Source of the DNA: Exophiala sp. HKRS030
Taxonomy: Eukaryota > Ascomycota > Eurotiomycetes > Chaetothyriales > Herpotrichiellaceae
NCBI GenBank assembly: GCA_023897205.1
Contig: JAHWDD010000006.1
Coordinates: 2,108,001 to 2,172,000, forward strand
DNA length: 64,000 bases
Direction: 5' to 3'
The notes under the pieces are model-generated. The model did not search any database. It saw only the letters and a list, made by a program, of their open reading frames with translations, and was not told the DNA's origin. The position numbers and the translations under genes are program-made. Below, in pieces: positions 11,109 to 21,910 of the stretch; the stretch's first letter is position 1; each line of letters opens with the position of its first letter.

Positions 11109-11597
11109 ATGCCGGACGAGAATGTTTCCTCTCCTCCCCTACCTACGCCACGATCAAAACCAGTCAGCGAGGCACTTTTGAATGAGAAGGTACGGACCCC
11201 TTGAGCTCCGGAATGAGATGGACCTAGCGATATTTCAAAGATAGCACTCGGCCGTTTGCATCAGCTCTCAATCCGACGACTGGTTCCAGGCACGCGACGT
11301 CAATAACAAGAGCGATGCTAACAAGATAAAACAGTGGGATCGTGCAATTTCAGATACCGTGATCAAGTCCGGGCTTGGTTTCTCTTTCGGTGTTATATTC
11401 TCAGTCTTGCTTTTCAAGCGAAGAGCATGGCCCGTATGGTTTGGAACTGGTTTTGGCGCAGGAAGAGCTTGGGAAGCAGCTGATGGTAAGTCTGGATTCC
11501 TTTGTTGCTGGCAATCAACGTGCTAACGTGTCTCCTAGCCAACTTCAAGAGAGGTGACTCTACAGACGGCCTGAGAAAAGTACGCACTGAACGGTAG
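11109..11597 (+). CDS. MIC10: MICOS complex subunit Mic10
   Basis: A small mitochondrial inner-membrane protein of 96 residues that bends cristae junction membranes. Exons are 11109-11189, 11335-11485 and 11539-11597; introns of 145 and 53 bases have GT..AG ends. The join gives the family-typical LNEKWDRAISDTVIKSGLGF across the first splice. Both membrane hairpin segments carry the glycine motifs that define Mic10: GLGFSFG in the first and GTGFGAG in the second, linked by the positive loop KRRAWP. It is too small and too split for simple frame searches. It is divergent from URB2 and its 3' end faces the END3 3' end. Confidence 0.93.
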
Positions 11598-11758
11598 AAG
11601 GCTAGTCGAGGAAGGGGAAATTGTTGTCTGAGCATTGCTATCGAACTGTACAGTTGTACAACGTATCCGCTAAACTTCGATCAGAAGTTGAACTGATATT
11701 TTATGAGCCAGTCTCGTATTGAACTACGACACTGCCATGGTTCTCCATACCCCATTCG

Positions 11759-12991
11759 CTATCTACTGCTCTTCTCGTTTTCGATCTCGCGTCGAATGTT
11801 TTCCAGCTCGGATTCGCGTTTCCTCAGGTGCGACTCTAGCCCTTCTATTTGTTCCGCCACCAGGGCTAAGTCGTCTCTCAGTCTCTTAAGATCGTTTCCG
11901 GATTGATTTGCTTTGTCCGAGTTTAGGTCCACGTACTGCCGTTGCTTATATTCAAGCATTTGCTGAGCCTCTCGCTTGACCAGCGTCCAATTCGTCTTGC
12001 CAGGCTGCCTCGAGCCGTTCTCCTGTCGCTGTTTTCGTCGTCTGTCCGATGCTGCAATGGCCGCATCATGTTGACTCTCCAGTTCTCTCAGTTCCCGTAG
12101 TAATCTGACCTTCTCCAGATCCTCGTCCTCGACGACATCCGAGAAATCTGTACCTTTGGGTTGGTAAGCCGAACCTCCCCGTCCGCCGATTCGACTGAGA
12201 TATGCATCTCCAAACTTGGCTTTCCTCCCCGTTGAAGTCTCTTCGTCATATTTGTTCGGTCTATTCCGCATACTGTCGATCTGATAGTCGATTTTGTTTC
12301 CTTCGAAACTCGCCCTCAGACTCGGCGGCACCGTCCTGGGTATCCTGTATCCCTCGTGCCTGTAATTGAGGATATGCAAGAATGCAAGACACGCATCCTT
12401 GCTGATAGTATCCCTTCCGCTTGTATTTACCAAGTTCCACGCACTCCGCACATCCGTGTCCGGCACGTCAAGGCTGCTGTACAAGCTGTGTAGAGACTCG
12501 AAACTGATCTCGCCTCGTCGATCCTTGTTGGCGCTATATATCTCTTCATACTTGCTCTTGTCGCCGGGCGTCATGTACCAGTCGAATCCATCTTTTAAAC
12601 CTGCGTCGTCCTCATCGTCCTCGATCCGTTCAAATCTTGCGCTCGGTGCGCCTGTGAGTGCCCTGTTTGCGGCAACGAGGTGCGCCTTGCTTTCGGGTAC
12701 GAGCCAATCTGGTAGACTCTTCGGCACGTCCTGGTATTCGCCGTTGACCAGATCGAAGATGAGACGCATGGCGACGCAGAATTCCTCGAAGTCGAGTTCG
12801 CCGTCGCCATCAACGTCCGCCAGATCCCAGACGCGCTCAAGTTGGTCATCACGAAGATGGGAATTGCGAAGGACAGCGGCCGCAGCAGCATTAGTCAAGT
12901 GTGAGGACGGGCTCGCTGGGGCTGTGACTAGGGAGGAGAAGATCTCCCAGTAGCGATCGATTTCCCATTTTTCGATACGTTTTGTCGACAT
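11759..12991 (-). CDS. END3: End3, actin cytoskeleton and endocytosis protein with EH domains
   Basis: A single exon encodes 410 residues. End3 works with Pan1 and Sla1 at cortical actin patches during endocytosis. The first EH domain lies in about residues 10-110 and contains a well-formed EF-hand loop, [14 protein letters not shown] second EH-like domain spans about 140-235, ending in the conserved block [25 protein letters not shown] sequence around residue 220. The C-terminal 150 residues are charged and predicted coiled coil ([13 protein letters not shown], then [20 protein letters not shown]), as in other End3 proteins. Length agrees with the family. The start [18 protein letters not shown] is typical. 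It is one of three actin-patch genes in this part of the window. Confidence 0.94.
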   Translation of the reverse strand: MSTKRIEKWEIDRYWEIFSSLVTAPASPSSHLTNAAAAAVLRNSHLRDDQLERVWDLADVDGDGELDFEEFCVAMRLIFDLVNGEYQDVPKSLPDWLVPESKAHLVAANRALTGAPSARFERIEDDEDDAGLKDGFDWYMTPGDKSKYEEIYSANKDRRGEISFESLHSLYSSLDVPDTDVRSAWNLVNTSGRDTISKDACLAFLHILNYRHEGYRIPRTVPPSLRASFEGNKIDYQIDSMRNRPNKYDEETSTGRKAKFGDAYLSRIGGRGGSAYQPKGTDFSDVVEDEDLEKVRLLRELRELESQHDAAIAASDRRRKQRQENGSRQPGKTNWTLVKREAQQMLEYKQRQYVDLNSDKANQSGNDLKRLRDDLALVAEQIEGLESHLRKRESELENIRREIENEKSSR

Positions 12992-13889
12992 ATTGAGCGA
13001 AGAAGAATGCGATGGACAAGTTGATTAGGTGGCTTCGATCGTGTGAGGCGGTATGTCGTGGACTTATGATATGGCGCCTGCGATTGTTACTCGGTAGGTG
13101 CGTTGTTGCGATATCAGAAGTAGAGGAGGCAAGTTGGAGCTGGGATGGACGATCAGACAGACAGGACGCTCAAAAAGGCAAAACGAACAATCTGTTGCTG
13201 TGATCAAGGCAGATGTTACCGTATATTCTGCACAGTTGTCCGGTTCAAGGACCAAGTCAGGTAAACTGGGGGTATCAGCCTGCGTCCTCCGTACATAGAC
13301 ACATAAGCGTTTGGGTCGCAGCTTGTCAGGGAGCTTCGGCATGACGCCCGCCAAGCTCCGGCCATTGAAAGGCCCGAGTCGACGATTCAAGGGCCTTACT
13401 CCATACAGTACCTGGTAAGTAGGGCTGCTCTATCTAGATACGCCGTACAAACACCTCCATGATGTCTAAGATGCCTGAATTTCCTTCAAACAACATCGAT
13501 GATGAATACGAAGCTCAATTCCGCAAGGTCTTCATACACTAAACCTGCAGGCAGACAGCCATTGAGCCACTCATCCTCTGGTTCGCACGTCATACAAAAG
13601 TCTTTGCTGTAAGTGGATGTGCTCAGAATGATGGAACTTGTGGACAACCAATACCTATGTTCTGTACTTGAGTTCAAAAAAAGAATGGTACAAGGCAAAA
13701 GACAGCAGACTTTGGCAACATCTTAACGATGCTTCGACTTCGCCCAGGAAAGAGATGAAGTCAGCCTTGGGCACTGCCACACAACAAGGAGTGCTCGAGA
13801 AGGATATGTATACTTAAAGGTACTTGTATGCTCTTGCCTGTCCCCTTTCCATTACGACCGATTCAATTGTGAGCACCATAAAGTGTACC
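12992..13889. other. intergenic upstream of END3 and of a small membrane-protein gene
   Basis: About 0.9 kb carrying the END3 promoter on one side and the promoter of the gene at 13890 on the other. Overlapping short frames on both strands (for instance 13064-13390 minus) show no family features. Nothing else was recognised. Confidence 0.4.
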
Positions 13890-14231
13890 ATGGCGGCTCA
13901 ACTCGAGCAGCGGATGGTCGTCATGCCTAGTAAAGAACCGGCCCCCGAGTGGTTAACCATCACCCTGTGGGTATTCTTTGGCCTATTTCTATTCGCATGC
14001 TGCAGTTCCTGTTGTCACCTTGACCCAAAAAAAGTCGAGCGCAGTCGGCTCAGAGACGGACCGAGACCGACCAACGTCTGCGATGAAGAAAACCAAAGAG
14101 CACAACAGTCACTTCCTACAGCTACGCCGGCGGTTGAGACCACGCAACTGTCTCGACATGAGCCAATCAAAACACCCGAGCGAGCACATATTGCTTCAAA
14201 CGACGAACCACTGCCTCCTTACCACCCCTGA
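13890..14231 (+). CDS. small single-pass membrane protein with C-terminal PPxY motif, unknown function
   Basis: A 113-residue protein of unknown function. After a short N-terminus there is one hydrophobic segment (LTITLWVFFGLFLFACC, about residues 22-38) followed at once by a cysteine cluster CCSSCC, a typical site for palmitoylation beside a membrane. The rest is hydrophilic and Pro/Thr-rich and ends EPLPPYHP, containing a PPxY motif of the kind bound by WW domains of Nedd4/Rsp5 ubiquitin ligases. I took ATG 13890 as the start because it has a favourable context and the upstream frame has no membrane-protein character. A different frame stays open beyond the stop (see findings), so the 3' end could be mis-modelled. 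Confidence 0.55.
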   Translation: MAAQLEQRMVVMPSKEPAPEWLTITLWVFFGLFLFACCSSCCHLDPKKVERSRLRDGPRPTNVCDEENQRAQQSLPTATPAVETTQLSRHEPIKTPERAHIASNDEPLPPYHP

Positions 14232-14442
14232 TAAACGAAGGCGGAAAAAAGGGAGACGTTCAACTTGCAGGCTGGGCTGTATTGTCGGGCAATAGGTATT
14301 GGGCAGTAAACGTCCAAAACGTGGAAAACAAGACAGGGGATTTCGACAGAATCATGGCCATTGGCACCGAGGCTTTGGCGGAGATGAAGGACAAGGTGAA
14401 AAAGCACCTGAAAAGTGGAATATTGATTTGTAGGGAATTTGA

Positions 14443-15735
14443 TCATGAACCTACCAATTCTTCTTCGAGTTTGATCACTTGATCAACTTCTTCCTTCTTC
14501 TTCACCACCTCGTGGTCTCCTTCTATCTTCAGTTCCGTCTTCTCTTTCTTGACCCTCCTCTCTGTCGCTTTCCAGCCTCGAATTTCTGCCTTGCACAATC
14601 CCGTGCCAGCGAGGTCACATTCGCCGCATCTCCGACCGACAGGCAGACACACGGTCTGTCCCAGGCCCACGAGCATCTTGTTGATCTCGTGCCACCGATC
14701 CCTAGGGAGCCATCCTTCAAGCCACGCCCGTGTCTCCTCTGGCGTCTTCGTCTTGTGCCAGCCCCAGAGATTCGTGATGCGATGTACATGGACGTCAACG
14801 CCGATACCTTCGTCGATGCCCCAGGCGGCAGACATGCACAGATATGCCATTTTCGGACCGACTCCTGGCAACTTGACCAATTTCTCGATCGTGTCGGGAA
14901 TGTCACCATCATATTCATCCTTCAAGATTTGGGCGACCTTTTTGATAAATTTGGTCTTGTTGTTGTGAAACCCGACTTTCCCAATCAGCTCATCCAGGTG
15001 CTTGGGATCACAGGCAAGCATGTTGTCCACCGTCAAGGTCGATTGTTGTGTTTTGCCATCGTCGTCGGGCTGTCGTTGGGGAACGAGCTCCGTGTGTAAC
15101 CGCTGCATGGCAGCTGCAGTGACTGTATCCTTGGTCTGAGATGATAACATCAGTGCGGTCAACGTGTGGTATCGCTTCTCCCTTGGCGGAGCCGAGTGCC
15201 AGAACAAATCTTCACAACCCATGGTGTCGACAGGTGCTGTAGGGTTTCGCTTCCGCATGGCCTTGATGGTGTCATACATTTCGGCCCAGTTTGACGGTGG
15301 CTCTATCTCTATTTCTCCCGAGGCAGCAGTCCTTTTCCTGGCAGGTATCTTGGGCTTTGCTTTCGCGCGGCCTACTGGCGCATCTGCCTCGTCGTCTTCT
15401 TCTTCTTGTGTCTCTTTCTTGATCTTTCGAGGCGATGCTTTCCATGCCGTCTCATGTTCGGTCTTGACGGTGGATTCTATCATTGAACCGTATTTCCTCT
15501 TCCGACTGGAGCGCGCGGGAGTGTTCGATAGACCATCTTCAATATCTGGTGTCCCCGAATGGGATCCTTCTTCCTCATCTTCATCTGCCTCTGCTTTCAC
15601 ATGAACACTTCCATCGTATCCGAGCGCAAACGAAGCGATACGACTTGCGCTTCTGGTCGTTCGTCCGGCGCGAGCATTGGGTGACAAGGCATTGAATATT
15701 CTCGTGGTCTCCTGAGAGATCTTGGATGTCCGCAT
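14443..15735 (-). CDS. NTH1: endonuclease III homologue (Nth1/Ntg-type DNA glycosylase/AP lyase)
   Basis: A bifunctional base-excision repair enzyme, 430 residues, removing oxidised pyrimidines and cutting the abasic site. The catalytic domain occupies about residues 150-390. The helix-hairpin-helix LPGVGPKMA is at 289-297 with the catalytic Lys295, the catalytic Asp314 lies in [15 protein letters not shown], and four cysteines (363, 370, 373, 381) form the 4Fe-4S site. The 150-residue N-terminal extension is acidic and Lys/Arg-rich with likely nuclear signals (SSRKRKYG). Start is the first ATG in frame ([14 protein letters not shown]); this basic leader could also direct some protein to mitochondria, as is known for this family. 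Several SUMO-type motifs are present (see findings). Its start faces PEX4; a CCAAT box on the minus strand at 15799-15803 lies 64 bases upstream. Confidence 0.93.
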   Translation of the reverse strand: MRTSKISQETTRIFNALSPNARAGRTTRSASRIASFALGYDGSVHVKAEADEDEEEGSHSGTPDIEDGLSNTPARSSRKRKYGSMIESTVKTEHETAWKASPRKIKKETQEEEDDEADAPVGRAKAKPKIPARKRTAASGEIEIEPPSNWAEMYDTIKAMRKRNPTAPVDTMGCEDLFWHSAPPREKRYHTLTALMLSSQTKDTVTAAAMQRLHTELVPQRQPDDDGKTQQSTLTVDNMLACDPKHLDELIGKVGFHNNKTKFIKKVAQILKDEYDGDIPDTIEKLVKLPGVGPKMAYLCMSAAWGIDEGIGVDVHVHRITNLWGWHKTKTPEETRAWLEGWLPRDRWHEINKMLVGLGQTVCLPVGRRCGECDLAGTGLCKAEIRGWKATERRVKKEKTELKIEGDHEVVKKKEEVDQVIKLEEELVGS

Positions 15736-16251
15736 TGTACGAACTTTCGTCAAAGTTGTAGTGTACAATGTCGAATGGGGGAATGCGATAGAAATTACAT
15801 TGGCGCACTGTATGTGTGTGTCCAAATAATAAAACGCGTCCCCTGGAAGGATTCAAGCCGTGGCCTGTGCTGAGCCTAGAAGACCCTAAGATCGAGAACC
15901 CTGGAGCCTCCCCCGGATTTTAAGGTGACGAGGCTAGGCACCTTTACCTATTCTAACATCCTCGGCTAAATTTGAGCCTGATCAGCAGCGTCTGCGCCGA
16001 AACACTGCATGACAACAGTTCCCACCGCCAACACCACAATTCACCTCACCACCTACCTACCTTGACTGTACAGCTACATAACAACACTACACTTCTACAG
16101 CGCTTGAGATTACACGCTACTCGACCTCTCTCCTCTCTCGCCAACATTTTTGTATTCTTCCACATTGTATAGTCCAACCTCAACCGGCTTCGCAAACTTC
16201 AAATCCGACCGTCAAACGTCGACGTCGACGCCTTCGACCTTTGCGCCAACC
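15736..16251. promoter_or_regulatory. shared divergent promoter region, NTH1 and PEX4
   Basis: 516 bases between start codons. The PEX4 side is a long pyrimidine- and CA-rich leader typical of fungal 5' untranslated regions. A CCAAT box (minus strand, 15799-15803) lies close to NTH1. Confidence 0.45.
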
Positions 16252-16830
16252 ATGAGCTCCTCTCGGAAATCCAATCCGAACAACGCCCTCAAGCGGCTCA
16301 CGCACGAGCTCTCCTCTCTGCAGACCGAGCCCTGCGACGCCGTCCTGCACTTGGGCCCCTCGACCGACTCCGACCTCTTCCAGTGGGAAGCCGTGCTCAA
16401 GGGTCCCAAGGACCACGCCTCGCCCTACGCCAACGGTCTGTGGCTCCTGACCATCTCGATCCCGCCAAATTACCCTCTCGCCCCGCCGAAGGTCCACTTC
16501 GTCACCCCGATATGCCACCCGAACGTGCACTTCCAGACCGGCGAGATCTGTCTGACCCTGCTGTCCGGCGAGCACTGGTCGCCGACGTACACCCTCGCGA
16601 CGACCATGGGTGCCATCCAGCAACTCCTCACCTCCCCCGGACTGGACAGTCCGCTGAACGTGGACATTGCGAACCTGTACCGTGAAAACGACGCCGTCGG
16701 TGCCGAGAGCCTTGTGCGGTTCTGGACCGGCGAGAAGAGGTGGGCAGGCGAAGGAAAGGCCGGGTGGATCACGGAGAGGAAACCTGGATCAGGAGGGTAT
16801 TTGGGTGAAGAAAACAACACTCCCTCCTGA
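16252..16830 (+). CDS. PEX4: ubiquitin-conjugating enzyme E2, Pex4 type
   Basis: An E2 enzyme of 192 residues. Pex4 is anchored to the peroxisome and mono-ubiquitinates the receptor Pex5 so that it can be recycled. The UBC fold spans about residues 8-165. The HPN tripeptide is at 89-91 and the active-site Cys100 sits in HFQTGEICLTLL, a local sequence close to Pex4 rather than to general E2s. A C-terminal tail rich in Gly/Glu extends past the fold. The start MSSSRKSNPNNALKRL was chosen over an in-frame upstream ATG at 16150 because the fold begins right after it and the upstream stretch resembles a Thr/Ser-rich leader. Single exon. A related E2 class cannot be fully excluded. Confidence 0.83.
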   Translation: MSSSRKSNPNNALKRLTHELSSLQTEPCDAVLHLGPSTDSDLFQWEAVLKGPKDHASPYANGLWLLTISIPPNYPLAPPKVHFVTPICHPNVHFQTGEICLTLLSGEHWSPTYTLATTMGAIQQLLTSPGLDSPLNVDIANLYRENDAVGAESLVRFWTGEKRWAGEGKAGWITERKPGSGGYLGEENNTPS

Positions 16831-17338
16831 ACGTGTTCGCGCTTGTGATTGCAACTGTCATTTGTGATTACAATGCTACAAACTTGATATTTGGCAAATT
16901 GGAAGCGAAGGCGATGGTCTGGCGTATTTGTTATTGAGACAAACGTACGAGCACTTCTACTGCAAAAGGGACGGGCCTGGGTTTTCTCGTTATGTATATT
17001 GGGCATTCATAACATGCGTTGTTGGAACGACCTCTATCTCGCTTTCTTCATCTTTCCATTCCATCAGCAACAGACGAGTTTGTGGAGTACGAGGTGGGTG
17101 AGGCCTCTTAGGAAGTAGACTTCTCTCGTGCTTGTTTCCGTGCATAGGAATTCCGATAAACGCCATGAAAACGCATCTCCTGGCGCCTTCTGCGTTGTTG
17201 ATCATTCTAAAACAGTATTCCAGGCATCAATCTCGCCTGCGTTTCGTTTCATTCACAACCAGCGCTACATGGATCGTCAGATTTCAGGCTACTGTCAGGT
17301 AAGGACAGTAACTCCAGAACGTGTTAGTACACTTCGCA
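16831..17338. other. intergenic, convergent 3' ends of PEX4 and a regulator gene
   Basis: About 0.5 kb between the stop codons of two convergent genes. It holds both 3' untranslated regions. No repeat or RNA gene was seen. Confidence 0.4.
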
Positions 17339-18964
17339 TCAGAGATGCAATTCGACGTAGTCCGAGCTAGGTGCCGTCCACTGTATAATATTCCCACGCT
17401 GTAACTCTTTCCAAGAATTATCCCATGCTTTCGTCTTCGGGATTCGCCATATATAGTCGGACCTTTCCCGGCGTGCCCTGGCGGCTGGGATTCTCGTAAC
17501 CTCTTCAACGTCGCAACCGGTCGTATTGAGTATAAAGTCATCCAGAACGAAGATCGCCTCCAAATATCGCGAAATAGGGGTTTCGTTGTACAGGAACTGT
17601 GAAAGGACTGGCGCGACAAGGTCGACAGAGTCCACGCCCATATGCCGCGCCAGAAGCAAAAAGCGTGGTGCGTGCCACCATCTCGTCTTGCCCTTTTTAT
17701 AAAAGTTATATTCCACCGCCGACCCGGTTGCTAGGCACCATAGAAGAAACGCTTCACTGACCAATGCGCGAACTTCGGCATGGTCAAGGAGTTTCTGGAT
17801 ATCGTAATAGTCGATGAGCACGGTGGCGTAGGCATGCTTCGTATAGAACAACATGTCAGCCATGTAGGTCAACGCTGTCCGGGCGACAACCTCTGATGCC
17901 AAGTCGGCGGCACCTGGAACCTCGAGATCTGCGAAGGAGGCCAGCGCAGCTTTCACATCACGTGTTTCCCCGATCTGAGCAAACGCTCTCGACTGGGTCC
18001 AGCAGAGCAAATGCGTCCGCCGAGATTGATCTTGCAATTGAGGTGCCATGGTATGTACCGCCATCAGGTCTCGATATGCCGAGAAGACGTGATGCGTACC
18101 GATGGGTACCTCTCCCGAGATCGACTCCTTGAGGTAGTGGCTTCTGCGAACCAGCAGAGTCTCTGGAAGCGACAGGTCAGCCATGATATTTCCCTTATCC
18201 CAAAGTTGCTGAGAAAAGACAAGCGGTCGACAAGACCCGGCAGAGGCGGCAATGTCGACGTGGTTGATGGCTCCTCGAATTGAAAAGGGTAACGACATAA
18301 GACCCCCATATTCATCGATAAGTCTCCTCAGTGCCTCTAGATGAACAGTCGCCTTATCCGGGAAGTCCGCCTTTATTGCAGCGGAGGCAAGTAAGTATAT
18401 TGTGCAGATTTGAACAAGCCGAGATTGAGAATCCCGGGCCAATTCGGATCTCAGAGCACTCAAACCAGCCGATTCATGCCCGAGGCCTTTGACGATCAGC
18501 GAACCATAGTCCTTGTCATTATCGGTGGAGGCAATCTTCCAGAACGTTACACATGCTAATAAGGCATGCATACATGCTTCGTTAGAGAACGCCATTCGCA
18601 TCATGCTTTGCCACGCAGATATAACAGGTAGATATTCGATGTCCGGCGCTTTAGGCCACACCAGATGGATGAACAACAGCCGCCATCGATTGATGAGGTC
18701 GTGATTGACCGCGGTGAGGCCGACCGGAGTGCTGAAAAAAGGGTCTGAGTTACCACATTGTAAAGGACCAAGGAAGGACCCACTAGGGACGACATGCTCC
18801 AACAGCTGTTGCGTGCGTCTCACTTTGAGTAAGTGACGAGCCTGGACAAGCTTGTCATCCTCTGTACGGGTCCGTCGACCACTTCTCATTACTATGTGTC
18901 GTTCAGGTTCCACGGATCTTCTTTTCTTGGGTGGCGGTCCAGCTCTCCAAGTGAAGGTCCCCAT
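17339..18964 (-). CDS. fungal-specific transcription-factor-domain protein without visible zinc cluster
   Basis: A single exon encodes 541 residues. From about residue 80 onward it reads as the fungal transcription factor domain of the Fungal_trans_2 kind: LINRWRLLFIHLVWPKAPDI, then helices such as ACMHALLACVTFWKIAS and SRLVQICTIYLLASAAIKAD, and a C-terminal all-helical region. The N-terminus has a basic patch PPPKKRRSVEPERH but no Cys pair of the Zn2Cys6 type. In-frame TGA sits just upstream of the ATG and no acceptor lies between, and no CxxC motif appears in any frame for about 350 bases upstream. It may therefore be a regulator that lacks its own DNA-binding domain, or a first exon is further away. 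Targets are unknown. Confidence 0.72.
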   Translation of the reverse strand: MGTFTWRAGPPPKKRRSVEPERHIVMRSGRRTRTEDDKLVQARHLLKVRRTQQLLEHVVPSGSFLGPLQCGNSDPFFSTPVGLTAVNHDLINRWRLLFIHLVWPKAPDIEYLPVISAWQSMMRMAFSNEACMHALLACVTFWKIASTDNDKDYGSLIVKGLGHESAGLSALRSELARDSQSRLVQICTIYLLASAAIKADFPDKATVHLEALRRLIDEYGGLMSLPFSIRGAINHVDIAASAGSCRPLVFSQQLWDKGNIMADLSLPETLLVRRSHYLKESISGEVPIGTHHVFSAYRDLMAVHTMAPQLQDQSRRTHLLCWTQSRAFAQIGETRDVKAALASFADLEVPGAADLASEVVARTALTYMADMLFYTKHAYATVLIDYYDIQKLLDHAEVRALVSEAFLLWCLATGSAVEYNFYKKGKTRWWHAPRFLLLARHMGVDSVDLVAPVLSQFLYNETPISRYLEAIFVLDDFILNTTGCDVEEVTRIPAARARRERSDYIWRIPKTKAWDNSWKELQRGNIIQWTAPSSDYVELHL

Positions 18965-20146
18965 GATATCATCAGGTCAAAATTAAGATGCCGATACGTT
19001 GAGCTAGAAGGACCGGGATTGATTTGTAACGTGGTGATCTTTGAGGCCGATTCCGAAACAGGTGTAAGGCTGAGATATACAAAAAAAGACACAGGTTGGA
19101 CCAGCGAGGTAGGCCTTCTTCGTGGATATGAAAGCTCAAAATCCTGACTGACTCGAATCGGCAAAACGGTACATAAGACGAAGGGAACGCTTGTTGGCTG
19201 TGGACCACCACAATGTCACCCATTTTGAGGGTACTTCGCGCTATTCTCAGGTATCCGTCAACAAGCCTGACGGGATTGCCTGAAATATCTTCCCAGTAGT
19301 GTGACAATTGTGGCCCCGTCTATTGTAAGTACTCCGTACAACTATCTCATTTGTCGTGGCCGTTCGTTTAACGAGGTGTTCGGCCCATGTTCGAAACAGG
19401 AAGTCGATACCGAGTCATGATTGGTCACTTGCTTCATGCCCGAGCATAAGTTGACACTAACATTCGGCCTTGTCAATGCGCCGTCTGGCTTCGATATTTC
19501 GCTGATTGGATCGAGTACGTTGATGGGTAGAGGCTTGGTGAGAGTGAAGTGCATGTTAAACGATCAAATCCACAGCCATCTTATGATGCCGGCATGCACG
19601 CGTGGGATGGAAGGACAACAGCTAGTTCTCAAGGCTCCATGAGCTCGGCTGAAGGTCGAAAGATGACCTACAAGTCGCGAGACTTTCCCTCGGATGTAGC
19701 CATTAACCGCCTGAAGCACATAGATGACACCTACCTACCTATGGTGCTGCCCTTTCCAAGGTGCCGCAATGCGCCTGCAAATTACGCTGCCGTAAGTGCA
19801 AGACGAAAGACAAGGACGAACCAACCCTAGAGAGCAAAGAACCAACTGGAGTCGCTGTAGTGTAAGAATGGCATGCAGAGAGCAGAGTCTGATGCACAGA
19901 ATGACATATTGTTCTTTTCAGTATCTCCATGACCAGTACGGAGTATGAGGATGGACAAGGAAATGAGAAAGCTGAGGTGACTTATGTAAGCCGGAGACTG
20001 CGTACTCGTACACGTCCTCGTAGCCGCTTGCGACTCCGTACTCGTTACCCCGATATTCATGCCTGTTTTGGGACCATTCAACAAGTCAGAGGCGAATTAT
20101 TTCTCGTTCTATCATCATCTACCACGGCCAACCCCCAGATTTGACA
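18965..20146. other. intergenic, divergent start regions of a regulator and CAP
   Basis: About 1.2 kb between two divergent genes. Short overlapping frames show no family features. It contains two exact copies of the nine-base element TACGGAGTA or its complement (19330-19338 and 19937-19945) and a near copy at 20033. A run of CGTACTCGTAC-like sequence surrounds 20000-20050. Confidence 0.45.
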
Positions 20147-21910
20147 ATGGCTGCTCCTGGAAACATGAACAATCTCACCACCTTAATCAAAAGGTGAGTT
20201 CTGTCTGCGTCCAGCCCGCCAGGAGCAGCACACTCTACATACATCACGGAGACACTTCTCGACTAACAATTGGTGCCTGAACAGGCTGGAAGCTGCGACT
20301 TCGAGACTCGAGGACATTGCAATCTCAGTCGAGGGACCTCTCAGTTCTTCGAACGGAGTCCCTGCTGCCTCGGCGGCCACTTCGACACCTGCAGTCGCCT
20401 CCCCTGAACCAGCAGCAGCTGCTGCTCCCGAACCGTTACCAAAGTCCGTCGAAGCCTTTGATGAGATTATTGAACAGGATATCGATGGCTTTGTACAGGC
20501 CGCAGGGAAGATCGGTGGCCTGGTAGAACAACAGGTTCGTCGCTTCAACTACCAGGGGGAGCACTGTTCTAATAAATGCAGGCAAAAGCTGTCAAGGAAG
20601 CATTCGCCGCTGAAAGGACCTACCTGCTGGTGGCTTCCAAGGCCAAGAAGCCAGACAATCAGCCTCCCGAGCTCATGACTGAGTTACATCGACACACCTC
20701 GAATGTAGACGAAATCCGAGAAGCTAACCGTCCATCGCCTCTCTTCACACACCTCAGCGCTGTATCGGAGGGTATCGTCGCGTTGGGATGGATTGTGGAA
20801 AAGAGACCTGGTGACTTCGTGACTGATACACTTGGAGGCGCCCAATACTATGGCAACAAAATACTTAAGGAGTATAAGGACAAGTAAGAAGACTCACGCT
20901 GTGGTTAGCTCAAGACTGACAATCGACGCAGGGACAAGTCGCATGTCGAGTATATCCAGGCTTATTACAAGATCTTCCGATCCCTGGCCGCTTATGTCAA
21001 GGAGCATTTCCCAACTGGTCTGACGTGGAACAACAAGGATGGGGTCGATGCGGTTGCAGCTCTCAAGCAGATACAAGCCGGTGCATCGGCTTCGAAGGCT
21101 CCAGCTGCTGCTGGTGGTCCACCACCTCCTCCGCCTCCACCACCGCTACCCAAGTTCGATGATGATGGCCCTCCGCCTCCTCCCATGCCACCATCTGGCG
21201 GTGCGGCCCAAGGCGGAGATATGACTGCAGTCTTTGAACAATTGAATCAAGGGTCCGGCATCACAGCTGGTCTGAAGAAAGTGGACAAATCTCAAATGAC
21301 TCACAAGAATCCCTCTCTCAGATCGAATTCGTCTGTACCTCAACGGTCCAATTCAGGATCATCAGCTGGTCGGGGCAAGTCACCACTACCAAACAAGAAA
21401 CCCGATAGTATGAGGTCTAAGAAGCCCAGCCGGAAGGAGCTTGACGGTACCAAGTGGATTGTGGAAAACTTTGAAAATACTCAGTCTGAAGTTATCGAAA
21501 TCCCAGCAGAATTGAATCACAGTATCTTGATCTCGAAATGCAACAAATGTGTGCTGAAAGTCAATGGGAAAGCCAATGCGATCTCCATTGATAACTGCAA
21601 TGGCCTTTCCATATTGGTTGACTCCTTGGTATCGAGTCTGGATGTCATAAAGGCAACGAAATTTGCAGTTCAGGTTGATGGAGTGGTACCGACTTTGCTC
21701 CTTGACCAAGTGGACGGTGCCCAGATTTACCTGTCGAGCGAGAGTCTGGCAACTGAAATCTTTACAAGCAAATGCAGTGCTTTAAATGTTGTTCTTCCCC
21801 CGAAGGACGACTCGGACGAGGATAGCAAGGAGGTTCCTTTACCTGAACAGATGCGAACCGTTGTGAAGAATGGAGGACTAGTGAGTGAGATCGTGGAGCA
21901 TGCTGGTTAG
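20147..21910 (+). CDS. SRV2: adenylyl cyclase-associated protein (CAP/Srv2)
   Basis: Actin-monomer recycling protein and, in yeast, partner of adenylyl cyclase; 525 residues. Exons are 20147-20193, 20285-20534, 20582-20883 and 20932-21910; introns are 91, 47 and 48 bases with GT..AG ends. The N-terminal helical domain begins with the characteristic NNLTTLIKRLEAATSRLEDI across the first splice. A proline-rich hinge (PPPPPPPPPLPKF) lies near residue 270, then a WH2-like segment around GITAGLKKVDKSQMTHKNP, and the C-terminal beta-helix CARP domain from about 370 to the end (WIVENFENTQSEVIEI, CNKCVLKVNGKANAI, IDNCNGLSILVDS). It is complete and canonical. Confidence 0.96.

Noticed and set aside
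15848..15905. tRNA-like stretch with a GGATTCAAGCC B-box resemblance
   Set aside because: No matching acceptor stem, A box or cloverleaf could be drawn around it.
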